Positions 33,752-42,068 of a stretch of 64,000 bases of DNA are shown one piece after another. Numbering within the stretch: the stretch's first letter is position 1; every line of letters starts with the position of its first letter. The notes under the pieces were generated by a model. That model ran no database searches. It saw nothing but the letters and a program-made list of their open reading frames with translations, and was not told where the DNA came from. The stretch covers positions 1,367 to 65,366 of the forward strand of contig JABARP010000015.1 of assembly GCA_019186825.1 (NCBI GenBank). The letters run 5' to 3'. The stretch comes from Pyrinomonadaceae bacterium. Its GTDB lineage: Bacteria; Acidobacteriota; Blastocatellia; Pyrinomonadales; Pyrinomonadaceae. Position numbers and translations under genes: made by a program.

Positions 33752-36700
33752 CTAGTTTAGGTAAGAGTGCATTACAGGGAAGTCGCCTTGGATCCCGAAC
33801 GGATAGGCGTAGAAGCCGCTCGAAGTGCCAAGGATATAGAAGACCCCTTGCCCTCCGGGCCTGTACACGGCTTGATCGACCCGGCCATCCCCATCGAAGT
33901 CTCCGGGAGCAGCTATGTCGCCATTCTGCCCAAAGGCTGTGTAGCTAACAGAACCGTCGTCGCTTCGCAGAATGAACCACACTCCGGTTGTTTTCCGCCA
34001 GATCGCGATATCGGTCTTACCGTCTCCGGTGTAATCAGCAGGCACCACCGTGTCTCCAAATTGCCCGAATTGGGCGGCGTAGAAAGAGCCGTCGGCGGAG
34101 TTGTACCTATACCAAACGCCGGTCGACGGCCGATAGACGGCAATGTCTTGTTTACCATCGCCATCGAAATCACCAAGGGTGGGAAGGTCTTCCGCCAACC
34201 CGAACCCTACGGCACGGAAGCCTGTCGAGCTGCCCTGAATATAGAAGGTGCTATGGGTCTCTGGTCGATAGACTGCTAGATCCGTCTTACCATCGCCGTC
34301 ATAGTCGCCAGGAATCGGCTTGTCCCCGTCCATGCCGAACTGTGCGGCTCTGAAAGTATAGCCTTGCGTTTCGAGGATGTACCACGTCCCCGTCGCCTGT
34401 CGAAACACTCCTATATCCGTGAGAAAGTCCGCATCATAGTCGGCCGGGGCGAGCACATCTCCAGGGGCCCCGAACTGGAAGGCTCGGAAGCCCGAATCAC
34501 TGCTTTTTATACGGTACCAGACGTTGGTTGATGGTCTGAAGACGGCAATGTCGGTCTTCCCATCACCATCGAAATCAAGGAGAGGTTTTGTTATCGTGTT
34601 CGCCGTGAGTAGGCGGGCCATACTGGTTCGCGGAAACCCGCTTATCGATTCGAATTGGCCGGCGGCAACGATCTTCCCATCGGGCTGGATCCCGAGTTGG
34701 AAGACCCAGGGAGAGTTGGCCGCATTTGAAAGATCGCTTACTTCAAAGCTATAGTCCACGCGGCCATCATCGAGGAGACGTATTACTCCTTCTCTGGGAG
34801 TTGCGTCCACGGCTGCCAGGAGCTGTCCACCGACCAGGACCTTCCCGTCAGGAAGTCCGACGATCGCATTGACCGATGTCGATATATGCCTAGAGGTAAA
34901 CGTCAGATCCAGCGAACCATCAGCGTTCAGCCGAGCGACCGAGAACCTCGGATGCCCGTCGAATGAACTAAAGGTTCCCCCGACATAGATCTTTCCGTCA
35001 GGTGCGCGGTAAAGGGCGTATATCGACCGGTTTGCTCCGGTCCCTACATTGAATGTTCCATCCAGGGATCCATCGGGGTTCAACCTTGCCACGCCTTGAG
35101 ACCCCATCTGAAAACCAAGCTGTCCGGAGACCAATATCTTTCCGTCGGGTTCGACAAGTATCTTGGAAACGCTTGACGAAGAGACCGCCGGTTGGAAACT
35201 AAGATCCAACGACCCATCGGCGTTCAACCGGGCAAAGTTTTGTCGGGCCGTCCCATTGACACTAGCAAAGGATCCGCCAATAAGGATCTTCCCATCCGCC
35301 TGCACCGCGATAGCCACGATTCGCGCTTGTAGAGGACCGATCTGGGTGGTGAAGCTCGGATCGATACTACCGTCAGGGTTCATTCGCCAACACCCCCTTT
35401 GGGGCGGACCTCCACCGAAGGTGAAGTTAATTGATCCGCCTAGAATGAATTGTCCATTCGATTGGCGGGCGATAGCGTTTATGGGGCTGTTGATCGCATT
35501 GCTTGGAGCGAATGAAGCGTCCGGAACACCATCCGCCGTCAAAAGTCCAACGTATCGCTGACGGACGGCTCCAAGGGAATCAAAAAGTCCCCCGATCAGG
35601 AGATTGCCGTTAGGCAAGATCTCGAGTGCGTGTATAGCACCGATCGAGCCAGCGAAGGCTGAGTAGCCTGAATCCAATACTCCTGCCGAAGTAATACGAG
35701 CGAGTCCTCCGGTCGAGACACCATTCAGAGTCCAAAAATTACCTCCAACGATGACCTTCTCGGATTGGTCCCGAGTCAGCGTCCAAATGGCTCCGCTCAC
35801 AGTAACCGGAAAAGAATTGTCTCGCGTCCCGTCCGGATTCAAGCGGATCAGTAGATCAAAGCTCGTGCCGATAAGAAGTCCACCGTTCTGCTGGACAAGG
35901 ATAGTTCGGATAACCCCGGTTGCATTTGGCTCATATACAGGGAAGGTTGGGTCGAGACTGCCGTCCGTGTTCAGTCGATAGACCTCATCGTATTCGGCCA
36001 CATATAGCTTTCCATCAGCGGTAAGTTCAGCGTCAGAGTTAATAAATCCGAGGTGGCGCTGAGGAGGTATGTAAGCGGTATCAAGGCTCCCATCGGATGC
36101 AAGCTTTACGACACCCCACCTCGCGACGCCGTTGAAAGCTGTGAAATTACCGACGAGGATCAACGAACCGTCTGAGAGAACAAAAGCTCTAGAGATAGAC
36201 GGCGAGTCTGGGCCTGCTCCAGGATCAAAGGTTGGGTCCACGGACCCATCCGGCTGCAGACGTGCGATGTGATTTCTCGGCACCCCGCTCACAACGGTGA
36301 AAACGCCCACCACGATGATCTTTCCATCGGGTTGTACGGCGACGACCGATGCCACTGATCCGCCGAAATCCGGCGCGAATGACTGGTCTAGGGTGCCGTC
36401 GGAGTTGATCCTGGCCATTCCTGGTCTTGGAACACCCGCATACTTGCTGAAGCTCCCGGAAATGAGAGCCTTTCCATCGGAGAGCGGGAAAATTGCGGAA
36501 ATCATTCCCTCGCCTGCACCAATGAATGATGGATCAGCAGTTCCGTCGACATTGATCCGTCCAATGTTCCTGGTAACTATCCCACTCAATGCATTGAATG
36601 TCCCGCCGACCAAGAACTGTCCATTCTCGAGTGGGACTATGGACATTGCGACTGCAGTATCATTGATCGCCATTGGCGTGATCGTAAAAAGTGGATCGAC

Positions 36701-36802
36701 CTGGCCATCATGTTGTACTGCTTTCGTTCGGGAAACAGAGAACAGAACGGTCAAAAGCAGGCCAATGCACAAGATCGACCGGTGAGGTAGGTTCCTATTC
36801 AT
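33752..36802 (-). CDS. Large exported delta-60 repeat / FG-GAP repeat protein
   Basis: The 1016-residue protein has a signal peptide (SILCIGLLLTVLFS, residues about 10-25). About fourteen delta-60-type repeats of some 50 residues follow, each reading roughly VQPDGKIIVVGxF ... ARLxxDGSLDxSF (residues about 45-740). The last 270 residues hold six FG-GAP/VCBS-like repeats with DFDGDGKTDIAVFRPS-type calcium-binding loops. Both repeat types form beta-propellers, so a secreted or surface-attached adhesin-like protein is inferred. No anchor or sorting motif was seen at the C-terminus. ATG 36802 with AGGA upstream is preferred over a frame start at 36871. It forms its own minus-strand unit. Confidence 0.85.
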   Translation of the reverse strand: MNRNLPHRSILCIGLLLTVLFSVSRTKAVQHDGQVDPLFTITPMAINDTAVAMSIVPLENGQFLVGGTFNALSGIVTRNIGRINVDGTADPSFIGAGEGMISAIFPLSDGKALISGSFSKYAGVPRPGMARINSDGTLDQSFAPDFGGSVASVVAVQPDGKIIVVGVFTVVSGVPRNHIARLQPDGSVDPTFDPGAGPDSPSISRAFVLSDGSLILVGNFTAFNGVARWGVVKLASDGSLDTAYIPPQRHLGFINSDAELTADGKLYVAEYDEVYRLNTDGSLDPTFPVYEPNATGVIRTILVQQNGGLLIGTSFDLLIRLNPDGTRDNSFPVTVSGAIWTLTRDQSEKVIVGGNFWTLNGVSTGGLARITSAGVLDSGYSAFAGSIGAIHALEILPNGNLLIGGLFDSLGAVRQRYVGLLTADGVPDASFAPSNAINSPINAIARQSNGQFILGGSINFTFGGGPPQRGCWRMNPDGSIDPSFTTQIGPLQARIVAIAVQADGKILIGGSFASVNGTARQNFARLNADGSLDLSFQPAVSSSSVSKILVEPDGKILVSGQLGFQMGSQGVARLNPDGSLDGTFNVGTGANRSIYALYRAPDGKIYVGGTFSSFDGHPRFSVARLNADGSLDLTFTSRHISTSVNAIVGLPDGKVLVGGQLLAAVDATPREGVIRLLDDGRVDYSFEVSDLSNAANSPWVFQLGIQPDGKIVAAGQFESISGFPRTSMARLLTANTITKPLLDFDGDGKTDIAVFRPSTNVWYRIKSSDSGFRAFQFGAPGDVLAPADYDADFLTDIGVFRQATGTWYILETQGYTFRAAQFGMDGDKPIPGDYDGDGKTDLAVYRPETHSTFYIQGSSTGFRAVGFGLAEDLPTLGDFDGDGKQDIAVYRPSTGVWYRYNSADGSFYAAQFGQFGDTVVPADYTGDGKTDIAIWRKTTGVWFILRSDDGSVSYTAFGQNGDIAAPGDFDGDGRVDQAVYRPGGQGVFYILGTSSGFYAYPFGIQGDFPVMHSYLN

Positions 36803-36904
36803 AATGTGAAGTCCTAATTTACGACGATGATAGTCCAGACCCAAAAATAAAGGCAAGACTTTTGTTCTCAATGAATGCGATCCGTTGCCCCGAGTGTGCG
36901 CCGG

Positions 36905-36933
36905 TTGCCTCGAAAACGGTTCGGGAATAGAAT
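36905..36933 (+). promoter_or_regulatory. Promoter of the cystathionine beta-synthase gene, almost no leader
   Basis: TTGCCT (36905-36910), a 17-bp spacer and TAGAAT (36928-36933) give a sigma-70-type pair. Transcription would start near 36940, only about five bases before the ATG at 36945, and no Shine-Dalgarno fits between. The mRNA would be nearly leaderless. Confidence 0.5.
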
Positions 36934-36944
36934 CGTTCTAAATT

Positions 36945-38312
36945 ATGAATTATCAAGAGAACGTACTTGGGCTGATCGGTAACACGCCGCTCGTTAAGAT
37001 CAATAAACTCACAAAGGAAAGGAAGATAAAAGCACAGGTTTTTGCGAAAATGGAGAGCCTGAATCCTGGCTATTCGGTGAAGGACCGCATCGGCGTGTCG
37101 ATGATCGATTGGGCAGAGGAAAAGGGCGTCCTAAAGAAAGGCGGCACGATCATCGAAGCAACGAGCGGCAACACGGGCATCGGGCTCGCGTTGACGGCAG
37201 CCGTGCGGGGATACAAATGCATCTTCGTGCTAACGGAGAAGGTTTCAATCGAGAAGATGCGTTATTTGAAGGGTTTAGGGGCGGATATCGTTGTTTGTCC
37301 TGCGGCGGCAAAGGCCGGCTCGCCGGACCATTACGTCGAGACCGCGAAACGCATCAGCGAGGAAACGCCGAATTCCTTTTACCCGGATCAATACAATCAT
37401 CCCGCGAATCCTGCGGCACATTACCGGACGACCGGCCCCGAGATCTGGCGCGATACCGAGGGTAAGGTCACGCATTTTGTCGCCGGCATCGGTACGGGCG
37501 GGACGATCAGCGGCACGGGACGCTATCTGAAGGAACAGAATCCGAATGTCCGCGTGATCGGCGCCGACCCTTACGGTTCGATCTTCAAGACCTACAAGGA
37601 ATCAGGCCACGTGCCGGAGGCGACGCCGTATCTCGTCGAGGGTATCGGACAATCGAACCCGACCGGAAACGCCGATATGACGACGATCGACGAAGTGGTG
37701 AACATCACGGATCGCGAGTCGTTCGACATGGCGCGTCAGCTTGCGCGAACGGAGGGCATCTTCTGCGGCGGTTCGACGGGGACGAACCTTGCTGGAGCAT
37801 TCAAGATCGCAAAGGACCTCGATGAATCGGCTGTGGTCGTTTTCATCGTGGCCGACACAGGCGAGCATTACCTGACGAAATTCCATTCGGACGAGTGGAT
37901 GAAGGAGAAACTCCTGCTCGAACCGCAGCGTATTACGGCAAGCCTGATCGCGGATACTAAGAGCGAGAATTCGCCCGCCGAGCTGATCTCCGTTTCTCCG
38001 AATGACATTGTGAGCGACGCTCTCACGCGTATGACGGAGGCAGGCATCACGCAGATGCCGGTGCTTGAGGACAATGTCCCGGTCGGTTCATTCCACGAGA
38101 GCTCGATACTTGCAAAGCTGCTTGGCGACAGGGAATTGTTCAACGCGAAGGTTTCCGAGATAATGGATAAGAGTTTTCCGGTCGTCGCGGTCGATACTAG
38201 CCTGAAGGTCATTAAAGAAAAATTGCAAAAACATCCTGCTGTTCTCGTCGAGGATTTTAAGCGAATTACAGGTATAATCACCCGGTCGGACGTTTTGGAT
38301 ATTCACGACTAA
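36945..38312 (+). CDS. Cystathionine beta-synthase (PLP domain plus CBS pair)
   Basis: The 455-residue protein joins a cysteine-synthase-type PLP domain (1-330) to a C-terminal CBS pair (about 338-455). The PLP lysine is Lys46 in NPGYSVKDRIG; EATSGNTGIGLAL binds substrate and GIGTGGTISGTGRYL binds the cofactor phosphate. It condenses serine (or O-acetylserine) with homocysteine or sulfide; the CBS pair suggests control by an adenosyl ligand such as SAM. CBS with this arrangement is common in bacteria. It leads the long plus-strand run to rfbD, though a downstream promoter for the FHA genes cannot be excluded. Confidence 0.93.
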   Translation: MNYQENVLGLIGNTPLVKINKLTKERKIKAQVFAKMESLNPGYSVKDRIGVSMIDWAEEKGVLKKGGTIIEATSGNTGIGLALTAAVRGYKCIFVLTEKVSIEKMRYLKGLGADIVVCPAAAKAGSPDHYVETAKRISEETPNSFYPDQYNHPANPAAHYRTTGPEIWRDTEGKVTHFVAGIGTGGTISGTGRYLKEQNPNVRVIGADPYGSIFKTYKESGHVPEATPYLVEGIGQSNPTGNADMTTIDEVVNITDRESFDMARQLARTEGIFCGGSTGTNLAGAFKIAKDLDESAVVVFIVADTGEHYLTKFHSDEWMKEKLLLEPQRITASLIADTKSENSPAELISVSPNDIVSDALTRMTEAGITQMPVLEDNVPVGSFHESSILAKLLGDRELFNAKVSEIMDKSFPVVAVDTSLKVIKEKLQKHPAVLVEDFKRITGIITRSDVLDIHD

Positions 38313-38328
38313 CCATTTTCACTGGCAG

Positions 38329-38787
38329 ATGAGCGACGCTTGGCAAATGCAGGAGCCGGTTTTCCGCACCTCGGAAGGCGAGATCGTAAAGCCTCGTGCC
38401 AAAGAGGCCGGTGTTCCGCCGCCGCTTCCGCAGGCCGAAGCGGCAAGCTCCAGCGAGGATGCGGCCGTACTCGAGGCTCTCTATGCACCCCCGGAAAACG
38501 TAAAGGCTGAGAGTTCTGATGCGGCGGCGGCTGCGCCTGCTCCGATGGCATTTGCGTCCGCTGAGCCTGCTTTTGTTGAGGCCGGCGGTGTGATCGTTGA
38601 GCAGCCGTATGTTTCGGAAGAATATGACGTCGAGGAGATAAACGCCGCTGTAGCTGCCGCCTCACCTAGAAAGAGGTCGATGGGCGGATTGATCTTCAAG
38701 CTTCTGGCGGCGGCCGTCGTACTCGGAGCCTTAGCGGTTGCCATCATCTTTCTAGCCTGGTTCTTGTTTATGCGGCCGACGGAATAG
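38329..38787 (+). CDS. Tail-anchored, disordered small protein before the FHA genes
   Basis: A 152-residue protein with an Ala/Pro/Glu-rich disordered N-terminal part (1-115) and a single hydrophobic helix close to the C-terminus (LIFKLLAAAVVLGALAVAII, about 122-147) followed by only a few residues. It therefore looks tail-anchored with a cytoplasmic body. No domain is recognised. It is placed 16 bp after the cystathionine synthase gene and 64 bp before the first FHA gene, in the same orientation. A role together with the FHA proteins is possible but unproven. Confidence 0.65.
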   Translation: MSDAWQMQEPVFRTSEGEIVKPRAKEAGVPPPLPQAEAASSSEDAAVLEALYAPPENVKAESSDAAAAAPAPMAFASAEPAFVEAGGVIVEQPYVSEEYDVEEINAAVAAASPRKRSMGGLIFKLLAAAVVLGALAVAIIFLAWFLFMRPTE

Positions 38788-38851
38788 GTTCGCGAAAGGG
38801 CACGATGCCCGGAACACACGAACCTTGAACATTGACCCACTAACCCCTCCA

Positions 38852-40549
38852 ATGCAGTTCGCAACCCTAAAAACTGAAGATGGCGAGGTCGAGCTTTCAA
38901 AGCCCGTAACTTCGATCGGACGCACCTCAGAGAATGACGTTGCGTTCACGGGCGACTCGAATGTCTCGCGTTCGCATGCCGAGATCGAGCTGCGGGACGG
39001 CTTATACTTTTTGATCGATCCGGGCAGCAGCAACGGCACGACCGTCAACGGCGAACCGGTGAAGGGCGAAGTTCAGCTTGCTGACGGTGACAAGATCGTT
39101 TTCGGCGGCTCGGCCAGTGCGGAGTTTCTCTTCGGCTCTCAGACGCCGCAGACGGCATCTGAAAGCGGCGCGCAGGGTGCAGGAGATCCGGCAGCTGACC
39201 TTTCGGGCCAGGCAGGCGGAAATCCGCTTTCGGAGGCGGGCGAACAGATCGGCTATCAGGCTGATTATGCCCTGAACCAGGGCTTGTACGATGTCGGGAG
39301 CGCGGTGCGAAGCGGTGTGACCGGCTCGGCAGGTTCGGCCGCGGGCTCGGCTGCTGGTTCGGTAGGTTCCGCAGGCGTTGCGAGTTCGGCAGGTGCGGCG
39401 GCAGCAAGCGAAACTGCGGCGGCAAGTTCCGGTTCGACGGTGATGGTCGCGGGCCTAGTCGGCGGACTCGCTGTGGTCGCGATGGTCGGCGCAGGCGCAT
39501 ATTACTTTACACGCGGAGCGTCTGCGTGCTCGGCCACTGCGAAGATCGTCAGTCCTGCACAGGGCGATACGATAAACAAACCTACGGATGTACGGCTCGA
39601 CGTCTCGGACACTGACGGCTGCGTTGCGAAGGCTGTTCTGCTCGTCGATCAAAAGCCGGTCGCACAGGCCGAACCGCCGAATTTTGACGCCAGCATCGAT
39701 CCGCAGGCGCTTCCTGAATTGGCAGACGGCGACCTGCATGACCTAACCGTCGCGCTTTATGACAATAACGGCGGCGAGGCGGTTCAGGATAGCTCGGTGA
39801 TGCTTGCGTTCGATTCCCGCTCGGTCGTAAAGCCGGACGAGCAAAAGACGCCGTTGCCCGGACAGACGCCGCCGCCGCAGAATCCTACGGTCGCGAAGGT
39901 TTCGCTGCTTGATGTGCAAAAAATGTCCCAGGCGCTGGTCAAACAGTTTACGGGCGGGCTCGCATACGACCTCTCGGACAAGCAGTTTATGCAGGAGATC
40001 CAAAAACGGACGGCAGAATACGCAGTCCCGGGCTACACGGAGAGAGCCGCGAAATACCGCGACGCGATAAATGTTGCGTTCACGCACGAGCAGAATCTCG
40101 ACGCGCCGCTCGGTTTCATCCTCGCGATGAGCCGCAGCCGGTTCGATCCTGCAAAAAAGGGCGATCTTGCAGGGCTTTGGCAGATGAGCGACGCGTTCGT
40201 TGCCGACAACAAATACAACGGTTCGTGCGGGACGGAGACGATCGCCGATCCGGCACAGAATTGTGCCGCGAAGGCCTGTGCTTTGTATATGAAAGCCCTT
40301 GTTTTCGGCGTTTTCGATTCGGATCCGGTCTATGCCGCCGCCGCATTTGGCAAGGCGCCGGCCGAAGCCGCAGCGTGGAAGGCAACATTTACTGCGGATA
40401 GGTCGAAAATTTGGAGTAATATAAAACAAGCACCTGAACGCGAGCAGCTCGTTAGGTTCTTTGCCGCCGGCATCGTTGCCGAAAATCCGCAAAAATTCGG
40501 GCTAGCGAACGAGCGGCCGCTTTCGGAGCTGTATCGGGTTACGATGTAG
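38852..40549 (+). CDS. FHA - membrane helix - Ig-like - degenerate transglycosylase protein (paralogue 1)
   Basis: The 565-residue protein starts with a cytoplasmic FHA domain (1-95) with an intact core: SIGRTSENDV, SRSHAEI and SSNGTTVNG. A low-complexity Ala/Ser/Gly linker (about 140-195) leads to one membrane helix (VMVAGLVGGLAVVAMVGAG, about 200-222). A periplasmic Ig-like region (about 230-325) and a lysozyme-like domain (about 350-565) follow. In the latter, LAMSRSRFDP aligns with LAMIESEHCP of the next gene, so the catalytic Glu is replaced by Arg428; GLWQMSDAF is kept. It is probably a non-catalytic binder of peptidoglycan or of a partner. Start ATG 38852 gives an FHA beginning; a TTG at 38825 is less likely. 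Confidence 0.82.
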   Translation: MQFATLKTEDGEVELSKPVTSIGRTSENDVAFTGDSNVSRSHAEIELRDGLYFLIDPGSSNGTTVNGEPVKGEVQLADGDKIVFGGSASAEFLFGSQTPQTASESGAQGAGDPAADLSGQAGGNPLSEAGEQIGYQADYALNQGLYDVGSAVRSGVTGSAGSAAGSAAGSVGSAGVASSAGAAAASETAAASSGSTVMVAGLVGGLAVVAMVGAGAYYFTRGASACSATAKIVSPAQGDTINKPTDVRLDVSDTDGCVAKAVLLVDQKPVAQAEPPNFDASIDPQALPELADGDLHDLTVALYDNNGGEAVQDSSVMLAFDSRSVVKPDEQKTPLPGQTPPPQNPTVAKVSLLDVQKMSQALVKQFTGGLAYDLSDKQFMQEIQKRTAEYAVPGYTERAAKYRDAINVAFTHEQNLDAPLGFILAMSRSRFDPAKKGDLAGLWQMSDAFVADNKYNGSCGTETIADPAQNCAAKACALYMKALVFGVFDSDPVYAAAAFGKAPAEAAAWKATFTADRSKIWSNIKQAPEREQLVRFFAAGIVAENPQKFGLANERPLSELYRVTM

Positions 40550-40569
40550 TAACTCGTAGTGTTACGGGT

Positions 40570-42042
40570 ATGAAGTTCTTGTTCGTACAAGAAGTTGACG
40601 GTGAGCCGCACGAGATCGTGTTCGAGAAAGAGCACACGACGATCGGGCGTGCGACGGACAATGATATCCAGCTTGACGACCAGGGACTCTCACGCCTGAA
40701 TTCGACCGTCTATATCGATGGAGAAACGGTGCGGATCGTCGATAACGATTCGACGAACGGAACGCTCGTAAACGACGAACCAGCGGCAAAGGACGGCACG
40801 ATCCTTGAGGACGGCGACACGATCAAGGTCGGCAGTTCGACCGTTTTGACCTTCAAAAAGGTACCGGAGCCGGCAGCGGAAGAAGCATCGGGCGACCAGA
40901 CTGCTGCGGCCGCGGTCGGATCGGCTTCAGCACCAGCACCTGTACCGGCGGCCGTTCAGCCGCCTGCACCGGCACCGAAGCCGCTGAATCTGTTGCCGTT
41001 GGCGATCATCGTCGGGGCGATATTCGTGATCGGCATTTCGGCGGCGGTGATCGCGATGACCGCGTTGACCGGCAAGAACGGGACCGCTTCGACAAATCCG
41101 TACACGGGCGATGACCCGACATTGACGTCGGGCCGCAGCGACGATGCGAATTCAACGACAACATCGAGCACGCCGACAAACTTAGGTTCGACCACAACCA
41201 CGACGACGGCAACTCCAACGGGCGGTGACTTGCCGGTAACCACCTCCACGCCGACGAAGCCTGAATTGCCCGCAAAACAGTATTCTGCGATGTCGGACGC
41301 GGAAAAGCGTGCGTATATCGAGGACCGGGCGATGCGGATCGCACAGGTGATAGGGAATTCGTCAAGCGAAAAGATCCCGCCCGATGCCGTTACGAGGATA
41401 AAGAGCTTCGTTGACGCATACGTTTCGCGGACAAAGGTAAAACCGCTTTCAGGCTGCCGCTTTGGCGACAACCTGCTCGCAACCTATACGCGCGCGAGCA
41501 AGAACGCGCCGTTCATCATTCGGGCGTTCAATGAAAAGGGAATGGACCCGCGCATCGGGCTTTACCTTGCGATGATCGAGAGCGAACACTGCCCGTGTCT
41601 GCAGAGCCACACCGGGCCGCTCGGAATGTTTCAGTTCACGCAGGCGACGGGCCGCCTCCACGGACTCAATACCATTCCCGGTGCGTCGCCTTCAAACCCG
41701 GACGAACGCTGCGAGCCGGAACCGGCTTCGCGTGCCGCGGCCTCGTATATGAAGGCTTTGGCAGGACGTTACGGCACGGGGCCTGCAAGCGTTCCGCTTG
41801 CGATCGGCAGTTATAACAGCGGCGAGGGCGGATTGAGCACGAATCTCGAAAAAGCACTGTCCTCGGGCACGGGGTTGCCGCGCGAATTTTGGACGCTGAT
41901 CGAAAAGAGCGATATGCTCTCGAAACAATTTCAAGCGGAGAACTTCAAATACGTACCGAAGTTCTTTGCAGCGGCGATCATTGGCGAAAATCCGCGCGAT
42001 TTTGGCTTGGATCTGAACCCGATCTCTACTTACACAAAATAG
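40570..42042 (+). CDS. FHA - membrane helix - transglycosylase protein (paralogue 2, catalytic Glu kept)
   Basis: A 490-residue protein of the same plan. The FHA domain (1-95) has TIGRATDNDI and STNGTLVND, but the usual Ser-x-x-His reads SRLNS, so the conserved His is lost. A Pro/Ala linker leads to one membrane helix (LLPLAIIVGAIFVIGISAAV, about 141-160). A Thr/Ser-rich periplasmic spacer (about 175-235) follows, then the SLT-like domain (about 280-490) with Glu337 in YLAMIESEHCPC, GPLGMFQFTQATG, AIGSYNSGEGGL and a C-terminal YVPKFFAAAIIGENP segment as in MltD-type enzymes. It is the only one of the trio likely to cut peptidoglycan. It starts 20 bp after paralogue 1. Confidence 0.85.
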   Translation: MKFLFVQEVDGEPHEIVFEKEHTTIGRATDNDIQLDDQGLSRLNSTVYIDGETVRIVDNDSTNGTLVNDEPAAKDGTILEDGDTIKVGSSTVLTFKKVPEPAAEEASGDQTAAAAVGSASAPAPVPAAVQPPAPAPKPLNLLPLAIIVGAIFVIGISAAVIAMTALTGKNGTASTNPYTGDDPTLTSGRSDDANSTTTSSTPTNLGSTTTTTTATPTGGDLPVTTSTPTKPELPAKQYSAMSDAEKRAYIEDRAMRIAQVIGNSSSEKIPPDAVTRIKSFVDAYVSRTKVKPLSGCRFGDNLLATYTRASKNAPFIIRAFNEKGMDPRIGLYLAMIESEHCPCLQSHTGPLGMFQFTQATGRLHGLNTIPGASPSNPDERCEPEPASRAAASYMKALAGRYGTGPASVPLAIGSYNSGEGGLSTNLEKALSSGTGLPREFWTLIEKSDMLSKQFQAENFKYVPKFFAAAIIGENPRDFGLDLNPISTYTK

Positions 42043-42068
42043 CCCGCCGGTATTTTCCCGTTTTTTGA

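Noticed and set aside
39743-40492. A 249-codon minus-strand frame inside FHA paralogue 1
   Set aside because: Antisense shadow of a domain-supported gene.
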